Assembly: GCA_016186945.1 (NCBI GenBank)
Contig: JACPKR010000025.1
Location: forward strand, 1 to 64,000
Origin: Deltaproteobacteria bacterium
Lineage (GTDB): Bacteria; Bdellovibrionota_B; Oligoflexia; Oligoflexales; Bog-1112
DNA length: 64,000 nt
Direction: 5' to 3'
The notes under the pieces are model-generated. The model worked only from the letters and a program-made list of their open reading frames with translations. It did no database searches and had not been told where the DNA came from. Positions within the stretch are counted from its first letter, which is position 1. Every line of letters starts with the position of its first letter. This document shows positions 8,668 to 17,819 of this stretch, in pieces. Made by a program: the position numbers and the translations under genes.

Positions 8668-8937
8668 ATGAATGACACGACTGTCATAAATTTGGGAACA
8701 CAGGCGATCATCGTTACCATGAAAGTAGCTGCACCTGCTCTTCTTGCGATCATGGCGATGGGGTTTCTGGTTTCAATATTTCAAGCGGCAACGCAAATCA
8801 ACGAACAGACGCTTTCCTTTATTCCTAAGATCTTAGCAATGACGATTGCACTCGTCTTCGCAGGACCATGGATACTACAGACGATTCTATTTTTCACTAG
8901 GACCGTGTTCAGCACGATTCCAAACATCACCCACTAG
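8668..8937 (+). CDS. fliQ: Flagellar export gate protein FliQ
   Basis: This 89-residue protein has two long hydrophobic helices, with the conserved LVSIFQAATQINEQTLSFIPKI block at about residues 29-50. This is diagnostic for FliQ of the export gate. The length is normal for the family (about 90 residues). Its stop codon TAG overlaps a possible GTG start of fliR. Confidence 0.97.
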   Translation: MNDTTVINLGTQAIIVTMKVAAPALLAIMAMGFLVSIFQAATQINEQTLSFIPKILAMTIALVFAGPWILQTILFFTRTVFSTIPNITH

Positions 8938-9731
8938 TGATTGGGGAGCTAATGTTCTTCCTCGATACGAATACCATCCTCCAGGGCGCTTTAATATTCT
9001 TCAGAATCGGCGCCTTACTTTTTGCAATGCCGTTTTTTGGGGAAACATTTATCGCGCCCTCAGTCAAGATTCTCACCGCACTTTCATTGGCAATCGGTTT
9101 GTACCCCGTTGTTCCCGTCGACTGGGCATCCTTGGCGAATTTAGGGGCTTTTTCCATCGCCCTACTGGTGTTCAACGAGATCATCGTGGGTTTAACGATC
9201 GGTTACTTATCCCGACTGCTTTTTGAGGGCCTCGTCATGGCGGCCGGTATCGTCGGTTACCAGATGGGTTTCGGTACTGCCAGTTTGTTGCTCCCAGGCA
9301 GCGATAGTCAGATGAATGCCTTTACAGCCTTACACCGCAACCTAGTCATGCTCATCTTTCTGTTGTTAGGTTTTCATCACATATTTTTAAGCGCCATCGT
9401 AGAGACGTTTACCATGATTCCCGCTGGTGTAAGTCTTTTAAAAGCGTCACTTGGGGAAACAATAATTGCGGCAACGGCACAAGTCTTTAGTGTTGCGGTC
9501 CAGCTGGCAACTCCGATTCTGATCTCCTTACTTTTCTCCATGGCTTCCCTCGGATTACTGGCCCGAACGGTGCCTCAGTTGAACGTTTTCACGATGAGTT
9601 TTCCTCTGAATTTCTTCATCGGACTGACAACATATTTTCTTGCAATCCCATTTTTTCCAGACTGGCTGAAGCACCACTATTCCAGGAGTGCGGAAGTCAT
9701 TTTTAAAGCAATTAGGGCCTTTGCCTTATAA
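8937..9731 (+). CDS. fliR: Flagellar export gate protein FliR
   Basis: This 264-residue hydrophobic protein has about six helices and FliR features: RIGALLFAMPFFGETFIAPSVKILTALSLAI near the N-terminus, FNEIIVGLTIGYLSRLLFEGLVMAAGIVGYQMGF in the middle, and PQLNVFTMSFPLNFFIG near the end. FliR is the single lateral subunit of the export gate and contacts FlhB. Two starts are possible: GTG at 8937 overlapping the fliQ stop, or ATG at 8952, which has GGGGAG a few bases upstream and may be the better choice (259 residues). Confidence 0.96.
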   Translation: MIGELMFFLDTNTILQGALIFFRIGALLFAMPFFGETFIAPSVKILTALSLAIGLYPVVPVDWASLANLGAFSIALLVFNEIIVGLTIGYLSRLLFEGLVMAAGIVGYQMGFGTASLLLPGSDSQMNAFTALHRNLVMLIFLLLGFHHIFLSAIVETFTMIPAGVSLLKASLGETIIAATAQVFSVAVQLATPILISLLFSMASLGLLARTVPQLNVFTMSFPLNFFIGLTTYFLAIPFFPDWLKHHYSRSAEVIFKAIRAFAL

Positions 9732-9741
9732 CGGAGTTTGA

Positions 9742-10815
9742 ATGGCAGAAGAGGATCATGCCCAGGAACGTAGCGAATCCCCTACCGACGAACGGAGGGA
9801 GCAGTTTCGAAAAAGGGGTGATGTCGCGAATTCTCGTGAAATCACCTCGGTTATAGTCCTTGGCTTGCTGATTGGCTTCCTGAGTTTCTACTTTCTCTCT
9901 ATCTATAACGACCTCATGAGCCACATGCATCGCCAGTTTGAGGACTCTGCAAGCTTTCGCGTGAGTGGGGATAACCTTGCCCAACTTTTGAAAACGAGCT
10001 GGATGCTTTTTTTGAAATTGGCCCTCCCCATCTTTTTCGCAGTTGCCGTTGCATCGACATTTTCGACTTTCCTCCAGACGAGATTTAATGTCTCGTTTGA
10101 CCGTCTGAAGGTTAATTTTGACAAACTGAATATCATAAACGGTCTCCGCCGCATGGTTGCTTCCCAGGCTTTTCTTGAGTTAGGTAAAGGGTTTGGAAAA
10201 CTTATAATAATAGGGACTGTCGCTGGGTTAATCTTCCTTAGTGAATCTAGAACTATCCCTTTCCTTCTCAACGTACCGATCACTTCCTCCTGGATGTACT
10301 GGGCCGAACAGACAAGATTCCTTTTCATCATGGTCTTCATTTTTCTCATTTTGATTGCTGGCATTGACTATATCTACAATTTCATGTCTCTCGAGAGCAA
10401 AATGAAGATGACCCGTCAACAGTTGAAGGAAGAGTATAAAGAGCGAGAACTTGACCCTTTCCTCAAAGCTCGTTTACGAAGAATGCAGAAAGAATTTGCA
10501 TTCAAACGGACGATGGAAGCGACCAGGAAAGCTACGGTCCTCATCACAAACCCGACTCACTACTCGGTTGCTATAAGGTATGAAATCGGGATGAACGCTC
10601 CGAGGCTTGTCGCCAAGGGTGCTGACTTTCTTGCATTGCAGATGAGGGAACTAGCAAAGTCCCTGGACATCCCGATTGTGGAGAATAAACCATTAGCACA
10701 AACCCTCTATAAGACTCTGGCAGTTGATCGAGAAATACCTGCCAATCTATATAAGGCGCTTTCTGAAATCATAAGTTACGTGTTCAAAATAAAGGGGATT
10801 AAAATCCCCGGATAG
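9742..10815 (+). CDS. flhB: Flagellar export switch protein FlhB
   Basis: This 357-residue protein has a charged N-terminus (about 30 residues), four membrane helices between about residues 35 and 215, and a cytoplasmic domain with the self-cleavage motif NPTH at residues 270-273 (LITNPTHYSVAIRY). Cleavage between Asn and Pro lets the export apparatus switch from rod/hook to filament substrates. The start ATG follows ACGGAG. The gene lies between fliR and flhA, in the common order. Confidence 0.97.
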   Translation: MAEEDHAQERSESPTDERREQFRKRGDVANSREITSVIVLGLLIGFLSFYFLSIYNDLMSHMHRQFEDSASFRVSGDNLAQLLKTSWMLFLKLALPIFFAVAVASTFSTFLQTRFNVSFDRLKVNFDKLNIINGLRRMVASQAFLELGKGFGKLIIIGTVAGLIFLSESRTIPFLLNVPITSSWMYWAEQTRFLFIMVFIFLILIAGIDYIYNFMSLESKMKMTRQQLKEEYKERELDPFLKARLRRMQKEFAFKRTMEATRKATVLITNPTHYSVAIRYEIGMNAPRLVAKGADFLALQMRELAKSLDIPIVENKPLAQTLYKTLAVDREIPANLYKALSEIISYVFKIKGIKIPG

Positions 10816-10820
10816 GCATC

Positions 10821-12902
10821 GTGAACGATACGACACAGCAAGGTTCTCTGCAAGTTTTCAAAAACCCGGACATACAGTTTGCGGTGGCCTTGCTATTCAT
10901 CATCATCATGATGTTTATTCCTCTGCCTCCGTTCCTTCTGGATATCCTTCTTTCCATTTCCATAACATCGGGCTTTCTCATCATCCTAACAGCGATCTAT
11001 ATCAGCGAACCACTGCAATTTTCTACATTTCCCACGTTTCTTCTTCTATCAACGCTGGCGCGCCTTTCGCTGAACGTCGCCACCACACGCAACATCCTCA
11101 TGGACGGAGCTTCCGGTAATGTCAGTAAGGTCATCACGGCCTTCGGTGATTTCGTCGTAGGTGGGAACTATGTTATCGGTTTTGTCATCTTCCTGATCCT
11201 TGTCATCATCAACTTCATCGTTATCACCAAGGGTGCCGGACGCGTGGCAGAGGTAGGGGCACGCTTCACATTGGATGCGATGCCGGGTAAGCAGATGTCC
11301 ATTGACGCGGATCTTAACGCAGGAATCATTGACAGAGACGAGGCTAAAAAACGCAGGCAGAAAATTGAGAGAGAAGCTGACTTTTACGGAGCGATGGACG
11401 GAGCCTCTAAGTTCATTCGCGGAGACGCGATCGCAAGCATTATCATAACATTCATAAATATCGTCGTCGGTCTGACAATAGGCGTGCTTTACCACAATAT
11501 GTCGGTAAAAGAGGCTGCCCAGGTTTACACCTTACTCACTGTCGGAGACGGGCTAGTCTCGCAGATACCTGCTATCGTGATTTCCACTGCCGCTGGTGTG
11601 GTGGTTACTCGGGCCAACGGTCAGAGTGGCCTTTCTGCCGAGTTGTCCGACCAAATCCTTCTCAATCCAAAGGCTCTCTACATATGTGCTGGTCTCCTTC
11701 TCTTCATGGCCGTAATTCCTGGATTGCCAACTATCACCCTTATACTGCTGTCCATTATGTTCTTTCTTCTCGCCCGCTTCGCTACAAAAGAAATCGAGCG
11801 AAGAAAGGTTCGAGCCATGTCAGGCGCCGCCCAAGATCACAAAAAGGCCAAGAAGAGAGATACGGTCGAGTCCCTTCTTCAAGTTGACACGCTCTCACTC
11901 GAAGTGGGCGTGGGTCTTATTCCCCTCGTTGATAATGAGCAGGATGGGGAGGTCCTGGAGCGCATTGTCTCGGCCCGTAAGCAGTTTGCAGGCGACCTGG
12001 GCATCATCGTCCCAATGGTCATGGTGAGAGACAACACGCAATTGAAACCAGGAGAATATCAGATACTTCTGAAGGGGAACCCAGTCGCAAAAGGAAACCT
12101 GCTGGTAGACCATGAACTCGCTATGGCGCCTGAGGATAACCACGAACCAATTGACGGAATAAAAACAAAAGAGCCTGCCTACGGTCTCGATGCGGTATGG
12201 ATAAAGAAAAGCCAGAGGGACGATGCATCGTTCAGGGGTTATACCGTTGTCAACTGCGCTACGGTGATCGTCACCCATCTCACAAAGGTGATCCAAGACA
12301 ATGCGTCCCAACTGCTCGGACGACAGGAGACTCAAACCTTGATCGACAGTCTGAAGGAACGCTCTCCCAAAGTTGTCGAAGAAGTCTTAGGTGCTGACAG
12401 CCTCAATTTGGGGATTATCGTCAAGGTCCTGCAAAACCTTCTTCAAGAAGGCGTGAGTATCAAAGACCTACTGAGTGTTTTCGAAACGCTAGCCGATCAT
12501 GCCAAGACAGTCAAAAATCCCGTCATCCTCACCCGTCATGTGAGAAAGGCACTCGGCAGGAACATTGTAAGAAGGCTCCTCTCCCCAAAAGGCAAACTTA
12601 CTGTCGCTAGCTTGGATCGAGGTTTGGAGGACCTTCTCATTTCACACTTGAAATATCACGAGGATGGCTCAACATCGCTTGAACTCGACCCTGAGACCGC
12701 CCAACGCTTGCTCAACAAGACGGCAGAGTCCATGCAGGAATTTGACAAGACTGGATCTGTTCCCGTTCTGCTGTGTGGGTCTCATCTTCGATGGGATCTC
12801 AGGAAATTGATCTCACGATTTATCCCCGGAATCTCCCTCGTCGCATTCGATGAGATTCCTTCAGATATGGAGACTCAAACAATTGCGGTTATTAACCTTT
12901 AA
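10821..12902 (+). CDS. flhA: Flagellar export protein FlhA
   Basis: This 693-residue protein has eight predicted helices in the first half, and its cytoplasmic loop carries the FHIPEP signature (RFTLDAMPGKQMSIDADLNAG, about residues 150-170). A cytoplasmic C-terminal domain (about residues 340-693) forms the nonameric ring that receives chaperone-substrate complexes. The start is GTG, five bases after the flhB stop. The family's usual length is about 690-700 residues, so the gene is intact. Confidence 0.97.
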   Translation: MNDTTQQGSLQVFKNPDIQFAVALLFIIIMMFIPLPPFLLDILLSISITSGFLIILTAIYISEPLQFSTFPTFLLLSTLARLSLNVATTRNILMDGASGNVSKVITAFGDFVVGGNYVIGFVIFLILVIINFIVITKGAGRVAEVGARFTLDAMPGKQMSIDADLNAGIIDRDEAKKRRQKIEREADFYGAMDGASKFIRGDAIASIIITFINIVVGLTIGVLYHNMSVKEAAQVYTLLTVGDGLVSQIPAIVISTAAGVVVTRANGQSGLSAELSDQILLNPKALYICAGLLLFMAVIPGLPTITLILLSIMFFLLARFATKEIERRKVRAMSGAAQDHKKAKKRDTVESLLQVDTLSLEVGVGLIPLVDNEQDGEVLERIVSARKQFAGDLGIIVPMVMVRDNTQLKPGEYQILLKGNPVAKGNLLVDHELAMAPEDNHEPIDGIKTKEPAYGLDAVWIKKSQRDDASFRGYTVVNCATVIVTHLTKVIQDNASQLLGRQETQTLIDSLKERSPKVVEEVLGADSLNLGIIVKVLQNLLQEGVSIKDLLSVFETLADHAKTVKNPVILTRHVRKALGRNIVRRLLSPKGKLTVASLDRGLEDLLISHLKYHEDGSTSLELDPETAQRLLNKTAESMQEFDKTGSVPVLLCGSHLRWDLRKLISRFIPGISLVAFDEIPSDMETQTIAVINL

Positions 12903-12917
12903 AACAGAGGTCGTGAC

Positions 12918-14072
12918 ATGCTTGTTAAAAACTTCGAAGGCACCTCCATTAGTGACGCTATGAAGAAAATCAAGAAAGAGTTTGGCCCCGATGCTGTCAT
13001 CCTGTCGACGAAAGAGAAACCAATCGAGGGTGGGAAAGCTTCTGTCTATGAAGTTCGTGCCGCAAGTCCCGAGACTAAAAGCTCCTCCCTCGGCGCAGAA
13101 AGTTCGTCTTTTTCGGACCACTCAGACGCTGTCAATACATCGCTTAAAGAAATCTCAAGAAAACTAAGCAACTACTTTGATACCTTTGCGACACACTCTC
13201 AATTGAGTTCCATGGAAAGAGAGATGAAAGACTTAAAACGCATCTGCCTGGAAATTCTCGATCAAAAGACAGACTTCCTTTCCGCGGATACTCCCGAGAT
13301 ACTTCGCCATATCTTCCATTGTCTCTCCGTTACGGGTGTCAGCAAGCAGTATCTAAGCGAGTTGGTTGACCACATGAAGACGGTTCCCAAACCTGGGAAA
13401 GACGCGGAATTTGAAGCCAAAGACCTCCTCGTATCAGAAGGGGTACGATGGATGATCAAGCGAATCAAGATCGGGCAAATCACTCCCGATTCATCGCAGG
13501 TTCATGCCTTCGTTGGTTCAAGCGGGTGTGGAAAATCCTCCGCTGTCACGAAAATTGCGGCCAAATTCAAAAAAGAAAACAAGTCGATCCTTATCATTAC
13601 CCTTGACACACAAGGTCTGGCTTCACACGAACAAATCAAGACTTATACAAAAATTCTCAATATTCCTCTTGTCAATGTTTATGGACTCGACGAGTTGAGG
13701 GAGGCTCTCACGAAAAACTCTAGCCATGACTTAATTCTTATTGATAACGCAGGTAACTTTCCATTTTCCGACCGAGAAACTCTAGCACTGAGGGAACTAT
13801 CCAACTCAAAAATCCCTTTGGACTTCCACCTGGTTCTTTCAGTTAATGAAAAGCAGGAACAACTTAACAGCAACATACGAAAACTTTCCCCACTTGGACT
13901 CAACAGCCTGATTTTCACAAAATTAGACGAGGCTTTGAACTGGGGGGAAATTTTTAACCTGGGGTATAAGTGGTCACTGCCACTCAGCTATTTTTCCACA
14001 GGCCCTCGAATTCCAGACGATCTGCGTCCGGCAACGAGAGAATACGTAGTCGAGCAGCTTTTCCGTATTTAG
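12918..14072 (+). CDS. flhF: Flagellar biosynthesis GTPase FlhF
   Basis: This 384-residue SRP-type GTPase sets the site and number of polar flagella. The N-terminal B domain begins MLVKNFEGTSISDAMKKIKKEFGPDAVIL; the middle N domain is followed by the G domain with the P-loop GSSGCGKSS (200-208) and TKLD at 334-337. Two motifs deviate from the family: G1 has SS where TT is usual, and the G3 motif (normally DTAGR) reads DNAGN at 275-279. These changes may lower GTP hydrolysis. It is followed directly by flhG, as in polar-flagellate clusters. Confidence 0.93.
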   Translation: MLVKNFEGTSISDAMKKIKKEFGPDAVILSTKEKPIEGGKASVYEVRAASPETKSSSLGAESSSFSDHSDAVNTSLKEISRKLSNYFDTFATHSQLSSMEREMKDLKRICLEILDQKTDFLSADTPEILRHIFHCLSVTGVSKQYLSELVDHMKTVPKPGKDAEFEAKDLLVSEGVRWMIKRIKIGQITPDSSQVHAFVGSSGCGKSSAVTKIAAKFKKENKSILIITLDTQGLASHEQIKTYTKILNIPLVNVYGLDELREALTKNSSHDLILIDNAGNFPFSDRETLALRELSNSKIPLDFHLVLSVNEKQEQLNSNIRKLSPLGLNSLIFTKLDEALNWGEIFNLGYKWSLPLSYFSTGPRIPDDLRPATREYVVEQLFRI

Positions 14073-14086
14073 AAAGAAGGAACCAG

Positions 14087-14965
14087 ATGAAAAAACATGT
14101 ACATGTTGAGAACCCAAGACAGTCTGACAACAGGACAAGTGAGGCGAAGATCCTGTGTGTTTCCAGTGGCAAAGGAGGGGTAGGAAAAACTTTATCAGTT
14201 GTATACCTTTCTGTTTTCGCGGCCAAACTTGGTAAAAAAGTGCTTATTATTGATGGTGACTTTGGGATGTCCAATGTGGATATTGTTCTGGGATTACACG
14301 CGAGATACAATATAAGAGACGTTTTTGATGGACGCGCCTCCCTTCACGATGTTCTCCTTTCCGGACCAAATGGGATCAAAGTAATCCCTTCCGGTTCAGG
14401 ATTGACGAATTTGGCGCAGCTTACTTTTGTGCAGCGGCAGATCCTTCTGGAGGACCTTAAATTCCTCGAAGAGGAGTTCGACCTGATCATAATCGACACA
14501 GGAGCAGGCATCGGGAGCAACGTCACTTACTTGAATCAATTAGCGAACCGTTCTCTTGTAATAACATCCCCGGAACCTCATGCAATGACTGATGCTTATG
14601 CCCTGATTAAAGCGATGAAGGAAACCAATACGACGGGGGAACTCGATCTCATTGTCAACATGACACAAAACGAGCAGGAAGGGAGTAAGGTTGGCACCCG
14701 TATTGCAAGTGTCGCCAGGGAATTTCTAAACGTCGATGTCAACTATTTGGGCGCTGTCCCTGCGGACTCCTCCCTTACGAAATTCATCTTGCGGCGAGAT
14801 GTTCTTTGTGAGGACAGTCTACGCACTCACGCTGCGCAAGCATGGGGCCGACTAGCTAGGAACATGTTATCAGGCCTGGAGTCTGAAAAAGGGACGACAG
14901 CGAAGCGTTTTCTAACGTCTTACATACAATTGAAATCTCCGTCACAACCTTTCAAAACCGTGTGA
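14087..14965 (+). CDS. flhG: Flagellar number regulator FlhG (MinD/ParA-like ATPase)
   Basis: This 292-residue MinD-type ATPase has the deviant Walker A motif SSGKGGVGKT at residues 26-35, a switch I region (DGDFGMSNVDIVLG) and a switch II region (LIIIDTGAGIGSN). FlhG (also FleN or YlxH) limits flagellar number by stimulating FlhF and acting on the flagellar master regulator. The ATG at 14087 follows AAGGA. A longer open frame runs back into flhF but lacks a ribosome-binding site and adds unrelated residues. Confidence 0.93.
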   Translation: MKKHVHVENPRQSDNRTSEAKILCVSSGKGGVGKTLSVVYLSVFAAKLGKKVLIIDGDFGMSNVDIVLGLHARYNIRDVFDGRASLHDVLLSGPNGIKVIPSGSGLTNLAQLTFVQRQILLEDLKFLEEEFDLIIIDTGAGIGSNVTYLNQLANRSLVITSPEPHAMTDAYALIKAMKETNTTGELDLIVNMTQNEQEGSKVGTRIASVAREFLNVDVNYLGAVPADSSLTKFILRRDVLCEDSLRTHAAQAWGRLARNMLSGLESEKGTTAKRFLTSYIQLKSPSQPFKTV

Positions 14966-14987
14966 TCATTCATTAATTGGGTGGACG

Positions 14988-15749
14988 ATGAAGGGACTTA
15001 TCAAGAAATACAAGTTCAAGAAACGGGGCATCGACAGTAAACTGCGAGACCAACTGATTATGGACTATGCCCCCCTCATTCGATTCGTCGCGCAACGTAT
15101 TTCAGCGCGTCTGCCATCGAACATCGACACCGACGACCTCATCAGCGCCGGCGTGATCGGTCTCATGGATGCGATCGAAAAATATGATCCGGGCCGGGAC
15201 AACAAGTTCAAAACGTACGCGGAATTTCGTATCCGGGGGGCAATTCTCGATGAACTTCGCTCCCAGGACTGGGTTCCCAGGTCGGTCCGGGATAAAGCCA
15301 AACGCATCGATCGCACCTACGCTGCACTGGAGCAAAAACTGGGACGTTCCGTTTCGGACTCTGAAATTTCAGAAGAGATGGGGATGGACCTCGAAGAATA
15401 TTACGAGATGATCGCGAAGGTTAAAGCCGTCTCTCTCCTTTCTGTCGATGAACTAACGGCAGCTAATCACCACGACCGAAGAAGCCTCTTGGAAAGTCTG
15501 GAAAGCGCAACGGCAAAAAACCCCTTCCTTCACCTGAAAAGCAAAAACATCCGCGCCCTAATAATGGCCACTATCGAGGAACTTCCTGAAAAACAGAAGC
15601 TAGTCCTTTCGCTCTACTATTATGAAGAACTCAATCTCAAAGAGATAGGAAAAATACTGGATGTCACAGAATCTCGCGTCAGTCAGCTTCACACCCAGGC
15701 CATCGACAGGTTGCGGATGAAGCTGAAAGGTGAACTTATCGAGGAATAG
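14988..15749 (+). CDS. fliA: Flagellar sigma factor FliA (sigma-28, WhiG/FliA family)
   Basis: This 253-residue sigma factor lacks region 1. Region 2 reads DYAPLIRFVAQRISARLP...DLISAGVIGLMDAIEKYDP, region 3 follows WVPRSVRDKAKRIDR, and the region 4 helix-turn-helix is LNLKEIGKILDVTESRVSQLHTQAIDRL at the C-terminus. It directs RNA polymerase to late flagellar promoters (filament, chemotaxis). Its place after flhF-flhG is typical of polar-flagellate deltaproteobacteria and gammaproteobacteria. No anti-sigma factor flgM is present nearby. Confidence 0.96.
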   Translation: MKGLIKKYKFKKRGIDSKLRDQLIMDYAPLIRFVAQRISARLPSNIDTDDLISAGVIGLMDAIEKYDPGRDNKFKTYAEFRIRGAILDELRSQDWVPRSVRDKAKRIDRTYAALEQKLGRSVSDSEISEEMGMDLEEYYEMIAKVKAVSLLSVDELTAANHHDRRSLLESLESATAKNPFLHLKSKNIRALIMATIEELPEKQKLVLSLYYYEELNLKEIGKILDVTESRVSQLHTQAIDRLRMKLKGELIEE

Positions 15750-15760
15750 AGGAGTGAATT

Positions 15761-16207
15761 ATGGAGAATAATATTGAAGATACCAAAGAGACCGAATTTA
15801 CTATCGAGCTTGTCAAAAGCTTTCCGCGATCAAATAAAAAACTGAGCCTCGAAGTTGGAGTTTATTGTCTGACGGCAAGCCGAGAGTTTTCACGGACACC
15901 CAACAAACACAAAGGCCAGACAACCTTCATAAGCCCACAAGGGCTTGAATTTCAAGCTCCGAAAAGCTATCCTCTAGGAACACTTCTCAAAATCGCAGTA
16001 GCCATTCCCGACTATTGGACCCGAAAAAAGAAGTTCATAGAATACTCGCGCATAGACACTCCCTCCGACTTCAAAATCCTTGCAAAAGTTGTGGGCATTC
16101 AAGACATCGGAAAAAGGGGAAGAAAAAAGCTCGTTCAGGTTGAAACTGTCAATATCGACGAAATCGACGAACAGGTGCTAAAGAATTTCCTTCAAGAGGC
16201 AAAATGA
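15761..16207 (+). CDS. Small PilZ-like protein, flagellar operon
   Basis: This 148-residue soluble protein is not firmly recognised. The central FISPQGLEFQAPKSYPLGTLLKIAVAIP resembles the D/N-x-S-x-x-G strand and the following barrel of PilZ (c-di-GMP-binding) domains, but the RxxxR motif that normally precedes it is not obvious, so it may be a degenerate PilZ. It lies 11 bases after fliA and overlaps the next gene by four bases (ATGA), which suggests a role in motility control. Confidence 0.55.
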   Translation: MENNIEDTKETEFTIELVKSFPRSNKKLSLEVGVYCLTASREFSRTPNKHKGQTTFISPQGLEFQAPKSYPLGTLLKIAVAIPDYWTRKKKFIEYSRIDTPSDFKILAKVVGIQDIGKRGRKKLVQVETVNIDEIDEQVLKNFLQEAK

Positions 16208-16794
16208 TTACCATATTTCTGACATTGCTCGCTTTGATGGATTGTGTTCTCATCCTCCTGGTTTTAAAGTACTTTCGTAAAAAGGAGCTTAAAAATGATC
16301 TTCTCGCGGAGATTACTGAGGAAAGAACGCTTCTGACGAGTCTTCATGACGAAATTCGGACAGCCCTGCAAGCCTCTGACGAACGATCTAAAAAGCACAT
16401 TGCCGACATTTCCCAACTAGCGGCAGAAGTCGAGCAGGAGATAAAGAATAGCAGCAAAATAATCGCCGAGAGTATTGAGGTAACGATAAAAGATATCGGG
16501 AACAAGTTTAACACGCCTCTGCTCGAGATTCAGAACCATAGAAACGCCATGGAAATCATGTTTCGCAAGGTGGAGAAACAAAAACTCCTGCTGCAGAAAA
16601 TGCTCGATCGGACTGATACTCTCTGCAAGTTTCTTGGAGGGAATTTGCCTTATGATGAAATTCTCAAGGAATTGGAACAAAAGAAATTTGCTGATGCACG
16701 CCACCTGATCACAAAAGGATTTACAACCGAACAGGTTGCCAAAGAGCTTGGCCTCAATCCTCAGGAAGTCAATCTCCTTCGCGACATGACCTGA
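16204..16794 (+). CDS. Membrane-anchored coiled-coil protein with C-terminal helix-turn-helix (DUF2802-like)
   Basis: This 196-residue protein has one N-terminal membrane helix (residues 2-22, ITIFLTLLALMDCVLILLVL), a long helical/coiled-coil region (about 25-135) and a C-terminal helix-turn-helix-like segment (FTTEQVAKELGLNPQEVNLL). DUF2802 proteins near flagellar genes in other bacteria have this layout. It is the last gene of the flagellar operon. What it does is unknown; the HTH-like end may bind protein rather than DNA because the protein is membrane-tethered. Confidence 0.6.
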   Translation: MITIFLTLLALMDCVLILLVLKYFRKKELKNDLLAEITEERTLLTSLHDEIRTALQASDERSKKHIADISQLAAEVEQEIKNSSKIIAESIEVTIKDIGNKFNTPLLEIQNHRNAMEIMFRKVEKQKLLLQKMLDRTDTLCKFLGGNLPYDEILKELEQKKFADARHLITKGFTTEQVAKELGLNPQEVNLLRDMT

Positions 16795-16817
16795 GACTCA
16801 GTGGGACTTTGTTGAAG

Positions 16818-17031
16818 AGTGCCGTCATTGCGAGGAGGGGGAAGCCCGACGAAGCAATCCAGTCTCACTATCTCATATACGTCAATGGCACTAACTTAAG
16901 ACTCTATACTTGACACAAATTCTGTCACAACAGTGCCGTCATTGCGAGGAGGGGGAAGCCCGACGAAGCAATCCAGTCTCACTGTCTCATATACGTCAAT
17001 GGCACTAACTTGACACAAATTCTGTCACAAC
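16818..17031. repeat. Tandem duplication carrying a REP-like palindrome
   Basis: Two head-to-tail units (16818-16931 and 16932-17031) each contain GTCATTGCGAGGAGGGGG...CGACGAAGCAATCC, an imperfect palindrome of a type seen between genes in many bacteria, followed by CAGTCTCAC...ATACGTCAATGGCACTAACT and TTGACACAAATTCTGTCACAAC. Unit 2 lacks 14 bases present in unit 1. The last 23 bases of each unit are the 3' end of the neighbouring hydrolase gene, so that gene's end was copied with the repeat. It separates the converging flagellar operon and hydrolase gene and may act as a terminator. Confidence 0.85.
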
Positions 17032-17784
17032 TTGGTACAACTCTTTCGAGCGTTCGGCCAGAAGAAGATGTGCAGCCTTTGGAAACGTATGCAGGTGTGA
17101 CCCTTGGATCAGTTCATGTAGGAATTGCGCCTCGGAAATAGGCGTTATATGGTCCTCTGCCCCATGTATGATGAGCGTAGGAACCTTAACATGCCTCAGC
17201 TTTTCCAAGTCAATGTGAGCGTTCTTTATCGCTTTTCTTTGCGCATTCGCATTCCTACTGAATGTCCCATCTAAGTTTTTCTTGGCAATCTGGCGCGCCA
17301 TCGCTTGGATGACAAGTTTGTTTCTTTCCACGAACGTAGGGTGAAAATATGTTTCCAAACGATGGGTGACGCCAGCCTCGTCCTTCGGCCATTCCGCTCG
17401 ACCTTGAAGTTCCGGTAACCGCGCTGACGTTGAAATAAGGCAAAGTGACTTAAGATTTTCCTCAGTCCGTAAAGCCAGCATCTGTGCGATCCCCCCGCCC
17501 ATGGAAATGCCGACGACATGGCTTTGAGTCACGCCCAGAACCTTCCACAAGTCTACGATGTCTTCGACAATATCCTGGAGCGAGAACTCCCCAGGACATT
17601 CTGTCTTCCCCGCCCCACGGTTATCGAAGACGAGAACCCTCATCCCTTCCTTGACTAACAAGGAACTCATCATTCTAAAATCGGAGCATGGACGTGTATA
17701 GCCGTTAACTAGTGTGACCCAATCGCCACCTTTTCCATGTGTTTCATAATAGATCCTTACGGAATCTTTCTCCAGGTAGTGCAA
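17005..17784 (-). CDS. Alpha/beta hydrolase
   Basis: This is an approximately 259-residue alpha/beta-hydrolase fold protein with the oxyanion-hole region (TLVNGYTRP), a nucleophile elbow GISMGGG (Ser in G-x-S-x-G), an acid (HGAEDHITP) and the catalytic His in KAAHLLLAE near the C-terminus. The substrate is unknown; relatives include esterases and 3-oxoadipate enol-lactonase. The start is unclear: TTG at 17784 has AGGAG seven bases upstream, while TTG at 17826 would begin inside an R2 repeat with no ribosome-binding site. The last codons lie in the tandem REP unit, opposite the end of the flagellar operon. Confidence 0.8.
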   Translation of the reverse strand: MHYLEKDSVRIYYETHGKGGDWVTLVNGYTRPCSDFRMMSSLLVKEGMRVLVFDNRGAGKTECPGEFSLQDIVEDIVDLWKVLGVTQSHVVGISMGGGIAQMLALRTEENLKSLCLISTSARLPELQGRAEWPKDEAGVTHRLETYFHPTFVERNKLVIQAMARQIAKKNLDGTFSRNANAQRKAIKNAHIDLEKLRHVKVPTLIIHGAEDHITPISEAQFLHELIQGSHLHTFPKAAHLLLAERSKELYQVVTEFVSS

Positions 17785-17819
17785 TTCACTCTCCTTTCCT
17801 TTTAGAACGTAACCCGCTT

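Noticed and set aside
16886..16900. Sigma-54-like TGGCAC in the REP units
   Set aside because: The -12 part is not at the required spacing (TTGAC is one base too close in unit 2, absent in unit 1).
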